The notes under the pieces are model-generated. The model saw nothing but the letters and a program-made list of their open reading frames with translations, ran no database searches and had not been told where the DNA came from. Below, one piece after another: positions 16,277-25,921 of a stretch of DNA of 64,000 nucleotides. This stretch comes from Arachidicoccus sp. BS20 (GTDB taxonomy: Bacteria > Bacteroidota > Bacteroidia > Chitinophagales > Chitinophagaceae), in NCBI RefSeq assembly GCF_001659705.1, contig NZ_CP015971.1, positions 2,793,029 through 2,857,028 of the forward strand. Reading direction: 5' to 3'. How positions within the stretch are numbered: position 1 is the stretch's first letter; each line of letters begins with the position of its first letter. Position numbers and translations under genes: made by a program.

Positions 16277-16317
16277 TTGAAATCGTGTAGTTATATTATA
16301 TTAGATTGGTTCGTGTC

Positions 16318-16370
16318 ATAAAAAACTCCGACCGACTATCAAAGAAAAAGAGACAGTCGGTCGGAGTTTT
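16318..16370 (-). terminator. strong terminator after the DUF4399 gene
   Basis: AAAACTCCGACCGACT (16322-16337) and AGTCGGTCGGAGTTTT (16355-16370) form a perfect 16-bp stem with a 17-base loop. It lies 16 bases after the stop at 16387 and is followed on the minus strand by further Ts. Confidence 0.92.
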
Positions 16371-16386
16371 GAAAATTAAATGCTAA

Positions 16387-16878
16387 CTATTTTACCGTAA
16401 CAGTAACGGTTGCCGCTAAAGCGCTTCCGTAAGAACGATGGATAGCATCGCCAAATTGCAATGTCAATGTATGTTTTCCGGCGCTTAATGGAACGGTTGC
16501 TTCTGTTTGTCCACCGCCGTAATGAATGTGTGTGCTATCTGCCGGAATCACTTGTCCGGTGGGAATAGAATCTCCTGCATCAATCAATAGATGATGATGA
16601 CCCAGACCTTCGGCGATTTGTCCGTCAGGTGCTTTTTTAACCACCGTCATACTGTCCACGCCAAACTCAATTTTAACAGGAGAAGAAACGGTTTGCCCGT
16701 CTTTCAGGTTTTTGAAATACACTTTTGCGCCCGCAGGCACCGGCGGCAAAGCCGGAACAGTATCTGTTGCGACAGTTGATGCTGTTGTAGAGTCTGCGTT
16801 AGAAGCGCTGCCCGAACCTGAATTACAAGCAACTAACGACGTCAATAATATCGCAGGAACGATGAATAATTTTCGCAT
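16387..16878 (-). CDS. DUF4399 lipoprotein
   Basis: The 163-residue protein has a lipoprotein signal (lipobox LVAC, Cys about 18), a Ser/Thr-rich linker and one DUF4399 domain. Key segments are KVYFKNLKDGQTVSSPVKI, EGLGHHHLLID, a second His pair in STHIHYGGGQTE, and the closing PLSAGKHTLTLQFGDAIH. The clustered histidines suggest metal binding, but the function of the family is unknown. Monocistronic between two clear signals. Confidence 0.87.
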   Translation of the reverse strand: MRKLFIVPAILLTSLVACNSGSGSASNADSTTASTVATDTVPALPPVPAGAKVYFKNLKDGQTVSSPVKIEFGVDSMTVVKKAPDGQIAEGLGHHHLLIDAGDSIPTGQVIPADSTHIHYGGGQTEATVPLSAGKHTLTLQFGDAIHRSYGSALAATVTVTVK

Positions 16879-16971
16879 AATAGAGAAATTTTATGAGTGA
16901 GAAATTTTGTTGAAACGATAAAGTTAAGCATACAAGCTTTTTCTGCAAAACTTCATACGGCGATTCTTGCT

Positions 16972-16979
16972 TAAATTTG
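16972..16979 (+). promoter_or_regulatory. -7 box TAAATTTG of the m5C methyltransferase gene
   Basis: Matches TAnnTTTG and lies 23 bases before a GTG at 17003. The in-frame ATG at 16967 lies upstream of the box and could not be on this transcript. Confidence 0.5.
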
Positions 16980-17002
16980 CTTTTTCAATCATTAATTTTA
17001 AC

Positions 17003-18364
17003 GTGGCATTACCATTACCCGAAGCACTCCTTTCATCTTTGCAAAACACCAAAGGTTTTGACAGAAACGGCTTTATAAAAGTTCACGAAGAAACTTCCGG
17101 CATCACATCTGTAAGATACAATCCCGACAAATTATTGTTGTATAAAAATGCTTTACCTGAAGATAAGGTTGGCTGGAATCCTTACGGTTTCTATCTTTCG
17201 GAGCGTCCATCATTTACTTTTGACCCTTTGTTTCATGCAGGGTTTTATTATGTGCAGGAAGCCGGAAGCCAGTTTATTTGGGAAGCATTGTCGCAAACAA
17301 GCGATAGAAACGAGAAGGTAAAAGTACTGGATTTATGCGCCGCGCCCGGCGGAAAATCAACCTTATTGTCATCCTATTTTTCCAATGGTTTAATTATCGC
17401 CAATGAAGTGATTAAGTCAAGGGCGAATATTTTAGTTGAGAATATTACAAAATGGGGAACAGATAATGTTGTAGTTACCAATAATGACCCGCAGCATTTT
17501 TCTTCTTTAAAAAATTATTTCGATATTGTGCTGATAGATGCACCATGCAGCGGAAGCGGACTTTTCAGAAAAGACAATGATGCGATTACAGAATGGAGCG
17601 AAGACAATGTAAAACTTTGCAGCCTGCGCCAGCAAAGGATTTTGGCAGATGTATATCCTTCGATAAGACAAAACGGGTTGCTTATTTATTCGACTTGCTC
17701 TTATTCGCCACAGGAAGATGAAGAAATACTGGATTGGCTGACGGATAATTTTTCCTTAGAAAATATTCCGCTTGAAACACGGGAAGAATGGGGAATTACA
17801 CAAGTCGAATCTTCAAAAAACAAAGCCGTAGGCTATAAATTTTATCCTGATAAAACGCGCAGCGAAGGATTTTTTATTTCCGTTTTTCGGAAAAAGGACG
17901 GCGAAGTTTTTTATGAAAATAATGCAAAAAAATTAGCTGTTCCTAATAGAAATGAAATCGCTGAAATATATAATTGGATTGAAATTCAGCAACCTGTTCA
18001 GATTTTTAAACACAACAATTCTTTTATTGCTTTGAATGAAAATTGGCTGGACGAAATTCCTTTGTTGCAGCAAAATTTATATTTGAAAAAAGCGGGGGTT
18101 ACCATCGGCGAAATTAAAAACAAGGGACTTGTTCCTGCGCACGATTTGGCGGTAAGTACTATTTTCGCAAAAGTTCTTCCGCGTGTAGAATTGGACAAGG
18201 CACAAAGTTTGCAATATCTCAAGCGCAAAGATTTTGAGTTGAACGATTCGCTGAAAGGCTTTGTTTTAGCAAGTTTTGAAGGAATTAATCTTGGCTGGAT
18301 GAAATTGTTGCCCAACAGAATCAATAATTATTATCCCAACGAATGGCGTATTTTAAAAGATTAA
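17003..18364 (+). CDS. RsmB/RsmF-family RNA (cytosine-C5)-methyltransferase
   Basis: With a GTG start at 17003 the protein has 453 residues and begins V-A-L-P-L-P-E-A-L-L; an ATG at 16967 would add 12 residues but lies before the -7 box. Motif I is LDLCAAPGGKSTLL, motif IV is IDAPCSGSGLFRKD with the product-release Cys, and motif VI is YSTCSYSPQEDEE with the catalytic Cys. An RsmF-like C-terminal region follows (KNKGLVPAHDLAVS, ending YYPNEWRIL). The enzyme uses SAM to methylate a cytosine in 16S rRNA or a tRNA; the exact target is not visible. The next gene follows after 58 bases. Confidence 0.92.
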   Translation: MALPLPEALLSSLQNTKGFDRNGFIKVHEETSGITSVRYNPDKLLLYKNALPEDKVGWNPYGFYLSERPSFTFDPLFHAGFYYVQEAGSQFIWEALSQTSDRNEKVKVLDLCAAPGGKSTLLSSYFSNGLIIANEVIKSRANILVENITKWGTDNVVVTNNDPQHFSSLKNYFDIVLIDAPCSGSGLFRKDNDAITEWSEDNVKLCSLRQQRILADVYPSIRQNGLLIYSTCSYSPQEDEEILDWLTDNFSLENIPLETREEWGITQVESSKNKAVGYKFYPDKTRSEGFFISVFRKKDGEVFYENNAKKLAVPNRNEIAEIYNWIEIQQPVQIFKHNNSFIALNENWLDEIPLLQQNLYLKKAGVTIGEIKNKGLVPAHDLAVSTIFAKVLPRVELDKAQSLQYLKRKDFELNDSLKGFVLASFEGINLGWMKLLPNRINNYYPNEWRILKD

Positions 18365-18422
18365 CTTTGCTCTTATGGATAAAATCCGCATCTTTAAAAA
18401 TTGTAATTAACAAACAGAAATA

Positions 18423-19316
18423 ATGAAAAAAATCATTCTTTTTATAAGTGCATCTTTTATTATCGGTATTGCTTCGGCACAGTCAAATTTTGTGGTACAT
18501 ACTATAAAAGACGGCGAAACACTTTCACAACTTGCCAAGCAATACGGCACAACGGTGGGCGATATAATGCGGCTCAATAAAATGACGACAGACAGTAAAT
18601 TGTTCGTAGGCGAAGCGGTTAAAATACCCACAGCAAATGCACTGGCAGAAACGTCTCATACAGTAGCAAAAGGCGAAACACTGTACCAAATTGCGCGGGC
18701 AAATAAAGTTACCGTTGCTCAATTGCGCGACTGGAATAATATTCCCGACAATACTATTAAAGTAGGGCAGGTTTTGCGCTTGACACCTCCGGCTGAAGGT
18801 AGTCCGGTTGCAACTGTAGAACGCCCCTCTCCTGTAGCAACACAGGCAGATAATACGCTTCCGGCACAAAATTCTTCTGCACAATCTGCTGATAAGGTAG
18901 CAGAAACTACAGTTCCGGCAGCAAGTGACGACAAGCAAAGAACGGGAGATTCGGAAGCGCAGTCGCAACCGCAAACACCTATACCAACAGATACTGAAGA
19001 AGGTGTGTTTTCGACTGCTTATCTAAGCCACGCAAACGGAACGGAATTAATTACAAAAGGAACAGCCGGCATTTTTAAAACCGCAAGCGGATGGCAAGAT
19101 AAAAAATATTATATTCTGATGAATGATGTTACTCCCGGAACTATTGTAAAAATACAGGCGAACGGTAAAACAGCTTATGCAAAAGTGCTTTGGAACCTGG
19201 GTAATGTAAAGCAAAATGCAGGCTTGACATACCGCATCAGCGATGCCGCAGCGAACGTATTGAGTCTAAGCGGCGACAGCTTTGATATTATTGTTTCTTA
19301 TTATAAATCCAATTGA
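18423..19316 (+). CDS. secreted protein with two LysM domains and an RlpA-like C-terminal domain
   Basis: The 297-residue protein has a signal peptide (residues 1-20, ending GIASAQ). LysM 1 is at about 24-70 (HTIKDGETLSQLAKQYGTTV) and LysM 2 at about 80-122 (HTVAKGETLYQIARANKVTV). A Pro/Thr/Gln-rich linker follows to about 195. The C-terminal part reads GTAGIFKTASGWQDKKYYIL and VTPGTIVKIQANGKTAYAKV, then RISDAAANVL, which resembles the double-psi barrel of RlpA-like proteins. LysM domains bind peptidoglycan, so the protein probably acts on or attaches to the cell wall in the periplasm. The RlpA resemblance is an inference. Confidence 0.88.
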   Translation: MKKIILFISASFIIGIASAQSNFVVHTIKDGETLSQLAKQYGTTVGDIMRLNKMTTDSKLFVGEAVKIPTANALAETSHTVAKGETLYQIARANKVTVAQLRDWNNIPDNTIKVGQVLRLTPPAEGSPVATVERPSPVATQADNTLPAQNSSAQSADKVAETTVPAASDDKQRTGDSEAQSQPQTPIPTDTEEGVFSTAYLSHANGTELITKGTAGIFKTASGWQDKKYYILMNDVTPGTIVKIQANGKTAYAKVLWNLGNVKQNAGLTYRISDAAANVLSLSGDSFDIIVSYYKSN

Positions 19317-19433
19317 TTTTACAAAAACGGTTTTCATAATTGGCATAGATATTGGTTTTAGTATTGTGGCTAATCTATGAAAATCATTCAATTAGGAGAG
19401 ATTGTGTGAGGTCTTATGCTCATGCAACCTTTT

Positions 19434-19470
19434 AAAAGCATCGGAACTTTGCCGATGCTTTTTGTTTTAT
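19434..19470 (+). terminator. intrinsic terminator between the LysM gene and amt
   Basis: AAAAGCATCGG (19434-19444) and CCGATGCTTTT (19452-19462) form a perfect 11-bp stem, followed by TGTTTTATG. It stands 118 bases after the LysM stop; the intervening bases show no clear gene. Confidence 0.88.
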
Positions 19471-19584
19471 GTCTCTTTATCAGATATATTAAGATAATAA
19501 TTATTTATTAATTTGTTTTGACTTGAAAGTTATTTTGTGGAAATTTGGCAATTGTTTAGCAAATATTATTATTAATTAATCTGT

Positions 19585-20964
19585 ATGCAAAAAACTTCTT
19601 TTAAGAGAGTTGCTCCGTTCCTTATTTTGGCGCTTGTAGCTTTGGGTGCGTTGTTTATTCCTTCGATAACGAATTACGCTGATGCTTCGGGAAAGTATAA
19701 TGGCGCCGATACCACATGGGTACTTATTTCTACTGCTTTGGTATTTTTAATGACGCCGGGGCTTGCCTTTTTTTACGGCGGCATGGTAAACAGGAAAAAC
19801 ATTCTTTCTACCATGATTAAAAGTGTGGTAGCTGCGGGAGTCGTGAGTGTTATTTGGGTTGTTGTTGGGTTTAGCTTGTGTTTCGGAAAATCTATCGGCG
19901 GTTTTGTGGGCAATCCTGCGACTTTTTTCTTTTTTAAAGATGTGGCTTCGGGGCAGCCGTGGGGCGGAATGCCAACGGTTCCGTTTACATTGTTTTCTTT
20001 ATTTCAATTAATGTTTGCCATTATTACGCCGGGTTTAGTGGTAGGCGCTGTTGCCGAAAGAATAAGATTTACTTCGTACATTTTGTTTATTGTTTTGTTT
20101 AGTTTATTGGTATATGCGCCGCTGGCACACTGGAGTTGGCATCCCGATGGATTTTTAGCAAAAATGGGTGCGCTCGATTTTGCAGGTGGAACAGTGGTGC
20201 ATATTTCCGCAGGATGCGCTGCACTTGCGGGTGCTTTGGTCTTGAAACGAAGAAAAGTCCACATCGAAAAAATAGAAACGCCGCCGGCAAATATTCCTTA
20301 TGTTTTAATTGGAACAAGTTTGTTATGGTTTGGTTGGTTTGGGTTTAATGCGGGTTCTGCGGGCGCTGCAAACGGATTGGCTGTTTCGGCTTTTGCAACG
20401 ACCAATACAGCAGCAGCAGCAGCGGGTTTATCATGGATGTTTTTTGATGTGATGAAAGGGAAAAAACCTTCTGTGCTTGGCTTCTGCATTGGCGCTGTTG
20501 TCGGCTTGGTGGCGATTACACCGGGCGCAGGATATGTAGCAATTCCGCAAAGTATATTTATAGGCGTGCTTGCTGCCATTATTTCAAATACAGCCGTTCA
20601 TATTAAGTCAAAATCCAGAGTAGATGATACTTTGGACGTTTTTCCATGCCATGGGATAGGCGGTATTGTAGGAATGATTTTGACCGGTGTATTTGCTACA
20701 AAAACCGTTAATAGTGCAGGTGCAGACGGGCTGTTTTATGGCAATGCAAGTTTCTTTTTTACTGAACTGAAAGCACTGCTTTTTGCCGTGGTTTATAGTT
20801 TTGTGGTATCGTTTTTAATTTTCAAGTTTATCAACTTTATATTGCCGTTGCGCGTGAGCGAAGAAGACGAAAAAATCGGCTTGGATGCTTCGCAGCACGA
20901 TGAAATTTATTTAGATCCGCCGCGACCAATTCATACCGCTTCTGATATAGTGGCAAAAGCTTAA
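19585..20964 (+). CDS. amt: ammonium transporter (AmtB family)
   Basis: The 459-residue protein is an Amt/Mep/Rh channel with about 11 membrane helices after a first N-terminal hydrophobic segment. The conserved twin histidines of the pore are His182 (LAHWSWHPDG) and His356 (FPCHGIGG). The N-terminal TPGLAFFYGGMV and DFAGGTVVHISAG are family signatures. It moves ammonium across the inner membrane. In most bacteria amt is paired with glnK; here it stands alone, followed by a terminator and the convergent mfd gene. Confidence 0.96.
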   Translation: MQKTSFKRVAPFLILALVALGALFIPSITNYADASGKYNGADTTWVLISTALVFLMTPGLAFFYGGMVNRKNILSTMIKSVVAAGVVSVIWVVVGFSLCFGKSIGGFVGNPATFFFFKDVASGQPWGGMPTVPFTLFSLFQLMFAIITPGLVVGAVAERIRFTSYILFIVLFSLLVYAPLAHWSWHPDGFLAKMGALDFAGGTVVHISAGCAALAGALVLKRRKVHIEKIETPPANIPYVLIGTSLLWFGWFGFNAGSAGAANGLAVSAFATTNTAAAAAGLSWMFFDVMKGKKPSVLGFCIGAVVGLVAITPGAGYVAIPQSIFIGVLAAIISNTAVHIKSKSRVDDTLDVFPCHGIGGIVGMILTGVFATKTVNSAGADGLFYGNASFFFTELKALLFAVVYSFVVSFLIFKFINFILPLRVSEEDEKIGLDASQHDEIYLDPPRPIHTASDIVAKA

Positions 20965-20987
20965 ATTTACCTGCTCATGTTTAATTG

Positions 20988-21022
20988 AAATCCTTTGTAT
21001 TTGCACAGAGGATTTTTTTATT
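20988..21022. terminator. bidirectional terminator between amt and mfd
   Basis: AAATCCTTTGT (20988-20998) pairs with ACAGAGGATTT (21005-21015) with one G-T pair, followed by a T-run that overlaps the last codons of mfd on the other strand. Confidence 0.8.
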
Positions 21023-24000
21023 TGGAAGTTTCTTTACGTGATACGGAAGACCACATTTTTTGTAAAAAACGAAGCATTTCATCGGCATTTTTTACATCAT
21101 TCACAATCAGCAAAAAGTTGGTGCCTATTTGTTTCAACCTCGCTTTGTTCGTTCCTGTTTGCAAATAATCAAGGATATTTTTAAACGTATCGCTTTCAAA
21201 ATACGGCGAATCGTTTTTGTTGATGAAGAAACAGCGCAATACATTTTCTTTCAGCGTCATTTTCTCAAAACCTAAGCCAATAGCGAGTTCCCGCGATTTG
21301 ATTACGGAAAATAAATCTTCCACCTGTTGCGGAATTGCGCCAAATCTATCAATTAATTCCTGACGAAAATGTTGCAGTTCTTCTTCATTCTGATAATGGT
21401 CGAGTCTTGTATAAAGCGCCAAACGTTCCGTTATATTTTCAACATAACTATCGGGAATTAAAATCTCCTGGTCGGTATCAATCGTGCAATCGGAAACAAA
21501 ATCGTCTTGCTTGGAAATTTCTTCTTTGAACAAATCCTTAAAGTCTGTGCGCTTGAGTTCGCGAATGGCTTCTTCCAAAACTTTTTGGTACATTTCAAAA
21601 CCGATTTCAGCCATGAAACCCGTTTGTTCTCCGCCCAACAAATTTCCCGCACCGCGAATATCCAAATCGCGCATCGCAATCTGGAAGCCGCTTCCCAACT
21701 CGCTAAACTGTTCCAATGTTTGCAGGCGTTTTCGCGAATCGGCAGGTAAAGTGCTCATCGGCGGAGCTAACAAATAACAAAATGCTTTTTTATTATTTCG
21801 CCCAACACGACCGCGTAACTGATGCAAATCGCTCAACCCGAAATGATGCGCATTGTTGATGATAATCGTGTTCACATTCGGAATGTCCACGCCGCTTTCA
21901 ACAATATTGGTACAAACCAATACATCGTATTTCCGCTCAATAAAATCCAATATTTTTCCTTCCAATTCTTTTCCATCCATTTGTCCGTGAGCATAAGTAA
22001 CACTTAAATCGGGACAAAGCTGTTGTATCAAAGCACTCATTTCTTTTACGCCCTGCACACGATTGTAAACAAAGAAAACCTGTCCGCCGCGCTCGATTTC
22101 AAAATAGATGGCATCGCGTACAAAATCGTGCGAAAAGACCTGTACTTCGGTTTGAATCGGTTGGCGATTTGGCGGCGGCGTATTGATGATTGATAAATCT
22201 CTCGCGCCCATCAAACTGAACTGTAATGTACGCGGAATGGGCGTTGCAGTCAATGTAAGGCTATCTACATTGGTGCGCAAAGTCTTTAATTTTTCTTTGT
22301 GCGCCACGCCAAACTTTTGTTCTTCATCAATAACCATCAAGCCTAAATCTTTGAATTTCACATCCTTTCCGAGAACAGCGTGCGTACCAATAATTATGTC
22401 AATTTTTCCTTCGGCTAATTTTTGTAAAGTTTCTTTTTTCTCTTTCGCCGTTTTAAAGCGATTGATAAAATCGACCGTAACGGCAAACTCTTTTAGCCGT
22501 TCCGAAAATGTTTGAAAATGCTGATAGGCAAGAATAGTCGTCGGCACTAAAACCGCCACTTGTTTTCCATCCACAACAGCCTTAAAAGCCGCGCGGATAG
22601 CCACTTCCGTCTTTCCGAAACCCACATCGCCGCAAACCAATCTGTCCATTGGTGCGGGACTTTCCATATCGCGTTTTACATCGGCAGTGGCTTTGCTTTG
22701 GTCGGGCGTATCTTCATAAATAAAGCTCGCTTCCAATTCGGTCTGCATATAATTGTCGGGCGAAAAGGCAAAGCCTTTTTGCGCTTTTCGTTCCGCATAT
22801 AATTTGATTAAATCGAATGCAATTTCTTTAACGCGCGTCTTGGTTTTTTCTTTCAGCTTGTTCCAGACATCGCTGCCGAGCTTGTTGATTTTCGGTTCGG
22901 TTCCTTCTTTGCCCGTGTACTTTGAAATCTTGTGCAGCGAATTAATATTCACATACAAAATATCATTGTCGCGGTAAATAATACGCACCGCTTCCTGAAT
23001 GCTGCCGTTACTTTCGATTTTTTGCAAACCGCTGTAACGACCGACGCCGTGGTCGATATGTGTAACAAAATCGCCGGGCTGCATATCGCGCAAAGTCTTT
23101 AACGACAAGGCTTTGCTCTTGTTGTACGCCTGACGGATATGATACTTATGATAACGCTGAAAAATCTGGTGGTCGGTGTAGCAAACGATTTTTAAGTCAT
23201 CGTCAATAAAGCCTTCGTGAATGCTGACAGCCAATGGCGTGAATTGAATTTCGGTATTCAAATCCGTAAAAATGCTCCTTAACCTTTCAAGTTGTTTTGC
23301 TTGTTCCGAGAAAAGATAAATATCGTATTTCTTACTTTCGTAAGACTTTAAATCTTTAATCAGCAAATCGAAATTGCGGTTAAACGAAGGCTGCTCTTTT
23401 GTGAAGAAGTCAGAAGTTAGAAGAGAGAAGTGTGGTTGGTAGCCAAACTCAATAATCGTTCTTTCTAAAATTTCTTCTTTGATAATTTCTGAAGAGAGAA
23501 AATCATCTTGATTAATATTCTTTAAAATCTTTGTTTCTTCAAATTCATCGTTGATTTCTTCGACAAAATTTTCATTATCCTTTTTATCCAAGAAGTCCTG
23601 CAAATCCAAGTTCTGACGAGTGATTTGCTCCGCAATTACGTCCCAGTCTTTCAGCCAGATAATCGTGTTTTCGGGAAGAAAATTGAACAAAGAAATTTTT
23701 TCTTCATCATCAAATTGTGTTTCTACATTTGGTATAATCGAAACCTGCAACAGCTTACGCTCGCTCAATTGTGTTTCCGGATCAAACAAACGAATGCTGT
23801 CCACATCGTTGCCGAAAAGCTCCACACGATAAGGCTTGTCATTTCCGAACGAATAAATATCCAAAATGCCGCCGCGCAAAGCAAACTGTCCGGGTTCGTA
23901 CACAAAATCGGTTCGCACAAAACCGTAATCGACGAACAATTCCATTAAACTATCAACATTCAAAGTGTCGTTTACTTTGATATGAATAATATTTCCGCTC

Positions 24001-24431
24001 AACGTTTTGGGCAGCACTACTTTTTCAAACAACGCTTCGGGATAAGTAATCATCGCGCCGGTGCGTTCGCCCGTTGGCGCAGAAAATCTTGTCAATGCCT
24101 CTGTCCGTAGCATGATGTGCGACGAATTGAGCAGTTGAAAATTCTTTCTGTTTTTGAAAGAAGACGGAAAATAAAACAGGTTCAACGCGCCTGTAAGATT
24201 TTCCAAAGTGTTGTGGAAATACGCGGCTTCCTCTGAATCGTTCAGTACAAAAACATGGTTGAAATTTTTCAATGCTTCGTGCTGAAATACTGATGCAGCA
24301 AGGAATTCAGCGGAACTGCCTTTTAAATTCTGTAAAAATATTTTTTCGGATTTGGACAGTAAAAGCCTGTCCGCCAACTGTTTCAGGCGGGGAAAATTGT
24401 TGTACTTCCCGAGAAGTGTCTGTAGGTTCAT
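21018..24431 (-). CDS. mfd: transcription-repair coupling factor
   Basis: The 1137-residue protein covers the whole Mfd layout: a UvrB-like N-terminal region, an RNA-polymerase-interacting domain (GDFVTHIDHGVGRYSGLQKI, about 455-475), a RecG-like helicase and the TRCF C-terminal domain. Walker A is GDVGFGKTEVA (about 597), Walker B DEEQKFG (about 700), motif III TATPIPRTL (about 728) and motif VI LRGRVGRNN (about 868). It frees RNA polymerase stalled at DNA damage and recruits UvrA. The ATG at 24431 is chosen because a TACCTTTG box lies 9 bases upstream; the longer frame to 24515 runs back through this promoter. Confidence 0.97.
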   Translation of the reverse strand: MNLQTLLGKYNNFPRLKQLADRLLLSKSEKIFLQNLKGSSAEFLAASVFQHEALKNFNHVFVLNDSEEAAYFHNTLENLTGALNLFYFPSSFKNRKNFQLLNSSHIMLRTEALTRFSAPTGERTGAMITYPEALFEKVVLPKTLSGNIIHIKVNDTLNVDSLMELFVDYGFVRTDFVYEPGQFALRGGILDIYSFGNDKPYRVELFGNDVDSIRLFDPETQLSERKLLQVSIIPNVETQFDDEEKISLFNFLPENTIIWLKDWDVIAEQITRQNLDLQDFLDKKDNENFVEEINDEFEETKILKNINQDDFLSSEIIKEEILERTIIEFGYQPHFSLLTSDFFTKEQPSFNRNFDLLIKDLKSYESKKYDIYLFSEQAKQLERLRSIFTDLNTEIQFTPLAVSIHEGFIDDDLKIVCYTDHQIFQRYHKYHIRQAYNKSKALSLKTLRDMQPGDFVTHIDHGVGRYSGLQKIESNGSIQEAVRIIYRDNDILYVNINSLHKISKYTGKEGTEPKINKLGSDVWNKLKEKTKTRVKEIAFDLIKLYAERKAQKGFAFSPDNYMQTELEASFIYEDTPDQSKATADVKRDMESPAPMDRLVCGDVGFGKTEVAIRAAFKAVVDGKQVAVLVPTTILAYQHFQTFSERLKEFAVTVDFINRFKTAKEKKETLQKLAEGKIDIIIGTHAVLGKDVKFKDLGLMVIDEEQKFGVAHKEKLKTLRTNVDSLTLTATPIPRTLQFSLMGARDLSIINTPPPNRQPIQTEVQVFSHDFVRDAIYFEIERGGQVFFVYNRVQGVKEMSALIQQLCPDLSVTYAHGQMDGKELEGKILDFIERKYDVLVCTNIVESGVDIPNVNTIIINNAHHFGLSDLHQLRGRVGRNNKKAFCYLLAPPMSTLPADSRKRLQTLEQFSELGSGFQIAMRDLDIRGAGNLLGGEQTGFMAEIGFEMYQKVLEEAIRELKRTDFKDLFKEEISKQDDFVSDCTIDTDQEILIPDSYVENITERLALYTRLDHYQNEEELQHFRQELIDRFGAIPQQVEDLFSVIKSRELAIGLGFEKMTLKENVLRCFFINKNDSPYFESDTFKNILDYLQTGTNKARLKQIGTNFLLIVNDVKNADEMLRFLQKMWSSVSRKETSK

Positions 24432-24440
24432 AACACGCTG

Positions 24441-24448
24441 CAAAGGTA
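24441..24448 (-). promoter_or_regulatory. -7 box TACCTTTG of mfd
   Basis: Exact TAnnTTTG on the minus strand, 9 bases before the ATG at 24431, which predicts a nearly leaderless mfd mRNA. Same geometry as rsmA. Confidence 0.65.
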
Positions 24449-24457
24449 CAATTTGCC

Positions 24458-24487
24458 ATGACACTAATCCTAAATAATTCGTGTCAT
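24458..24487. promoter_or_regulatory. inverted repeat in the mfd/DUF2130 divergent promoter region
   Basis: ATGACAC (24458-24464) and GTGTCAT (24481-24487) form a perfect 7-bp inverted repeat with 16 bases between, about 16 bases upstream of the mfd start-site region. It could bind a regulator of both genes; no regulator gene is adjacent. Confidence 0.3.
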
Positions 24488-24526
24488 AAAACATTTCGTA
24501 ATATTGTTTTTTCAAACAAAAAAACT

Positions 24527-25849
24527 ATGAACGAGATTATTTGTCCGAATTGTCATAAGGCATTTAAAGTAGATGAAGCCGGTTTTGCAGATATTCTTAA
24601 ACAAGTTCGCGACCATCAGTTTGAGGAAGAATTAAAAAACAGAATTGAAAGTGAAGTAAGGCTTGCGAAAGCTGAGCAACGAAATGCGTTTACCGAAGCG
24701 TATAAAAATCTGGAAAAAGAACGCGACAGCTTAGCGAATACCTTAAAAAATAAAGACACGGAAATAGAAAATGCAGTAAAAATTGCCGAAGCTACGCTTA
24801 AAAATTCTTACCAGGATTTGATTGCTCAGAAAGATAACAGCATCACTACGCTAAAAGCCCAAAAAGACAATGAAATAAATCAGTTGAAAGCCAAAATCGA
24901 AAGTGCGGAAACGGAGAAAAAACTGGCGCTTGCAGAAGCTGTTCAGAAAGTGGAAAAAGAACGCGATACCCTGGCAACAGAAAAAATACTGCTCGAAAAA
25001 TCGTTGAACGAAAAGTATATAGCCGAGCTTAAAACGAAAGACGACATTATTAAATTGAAAGACGAAGAAATTGCACTCCGCAAAGATATGAAGCTGAAAC
25101 TCTCAACTAAAATGCTTGGAGAAACGCTTGAACAGCATTGCGAAACAGAGTTTAATAAACTTCGCCCTGTTGCTTTTCAAAACGCTTATTTTGAGAAAGA
25201 CAACAATTCAAGTTCCGGTAGCAAAGGCGATTTTATTTATAGGGAAAATGATGAAGCAGGCAATGAAATTATCTCGATTATGTTCGAGATGAAAAATGAA
25301 GCCGACCAAACGGCAACCAAAAAACGCAATGAAGATTTTTTTAAAGAACTTGACAAAGACCGGAACGAAAAGAACTGCGAATATGCTGTTTTAGTGTCAT
25401 TGTTAGAATCGGAAAACGAGTTATACAACACAGGAATTGTTGATGTGTCGCACCGATACAACAAAATGTACGTCGTGCGTCCACAGTTTTTTATTCCGAT
25501 AATTACTTTGCTGCGCAATGCAGCCATGAACGCTATGAAATATAAAGCCGAACTTGCATTGGTTAGAAACCAGAATATTGACATTACCAATTTTGAGGAA
25601 GAACTTAGTGAGTTCAAGAAGGGATTTGCAAGAAATTATGAATTGGCAAGCCGCAGATTTAAAGAAGCGATTGACGAAATAGATAAAACAATCATTCATC
25701 TTCAAAAAACGAAAGATGCTTTGTTGTCGTCAGAGAATAATTATCGCCTTGCAAATAATAAAGCCGAAGATTTGAGCATTAAAAAACTAACGCGAAACAA
25801 TCCTACAATGAAAGCAAAGTTTGATGAACTGTCGAACAAGTTGGAATAA
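24527..25849 (+). CDS. DUF2130 coiled-coil protein with a nuclease-like core
   Basis: The 440-residue protein starts [17 protein letters not shown], a likely zinc-finger half (C-x2-C). A long charged coiled coil spans about 40-185. The conserved DUF2130 core follows at about 200-380, with GSKGDFIY and, about 20 residues later, IMFEMKNE. That D...E-x-K pattern, and a downstream Gln-less helix [11 protein letters not shown], resemble the PD-(D/E)XK nuclease fold. No biochemical role is established for the family. The ATG at 24527 starts the Cys motif; the extra codons from 24458 would overlap the mfd promoter region. Divergent from mfd. Confidence 0.88.
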   Translation: MNEIICPNCHKAFKVDEAGFADILKQVRDHQFEEELKNRIESEVRLAKAEQRNAFTEAYKNLEKERDSLANTLKNKDTEIENAVKIAEATLKNSYQDLIAQKDNSITTLKAQKDNEINQLKAKIESAETEKKLALAEAVQKVEKERDTLATEKILLEKSLNEKYIAELKTKDDIIKLKDEEIALRKDMKLKLSTKMLGETLEQHCETEFNKLRPVAFQNAYFEKDNNSSSGSKGDFIYRENDEAGNEIISIMFEMKNEADQTATKKRNEDFFKELDKDRNEKNCEYAVLVSLLESENELYNTGIVDVSHRYNKMYVVRPQFFIPIITLLRNAAMNAMKYKAELALVRNQNIDITNFEEELSEFKKGFARNYELASRRFKEAIDEIDKTIIHLQKTKDALLSSENNYRLANNKAEDLSIKKLTRNNPTMKAKFDELSNKLE

Positions 25850-25858
25850 AAAGTAAAA

Positions 25859-25892
25859 CAGGCTGATGCGGAAATGTTTCCGCATCAGCCTG
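25859..25892. terminator. bidirectional terminator between the DUF2130 and DUF2795 genes
   Basis: CAGGCTGATGCGGAAA (25859-25874) and TTTCCGCATCAGCCTG (25877-25892) form a perfect 16-bp stem with a 2-base loop. On the minus strand TTTTACTTTTT follows, so it ends the DUF2795 gene best. Confidence 0.85.
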
Positions 25893-25921
25893 CATGATTA
25901 GTTTGTAAACTAATTTATTAG

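Noticed and set aside
24432-24515. Longer mfd start
   Set aside because: Runs through the TACCTTTG promoter box and adds residues unlike Mfd.
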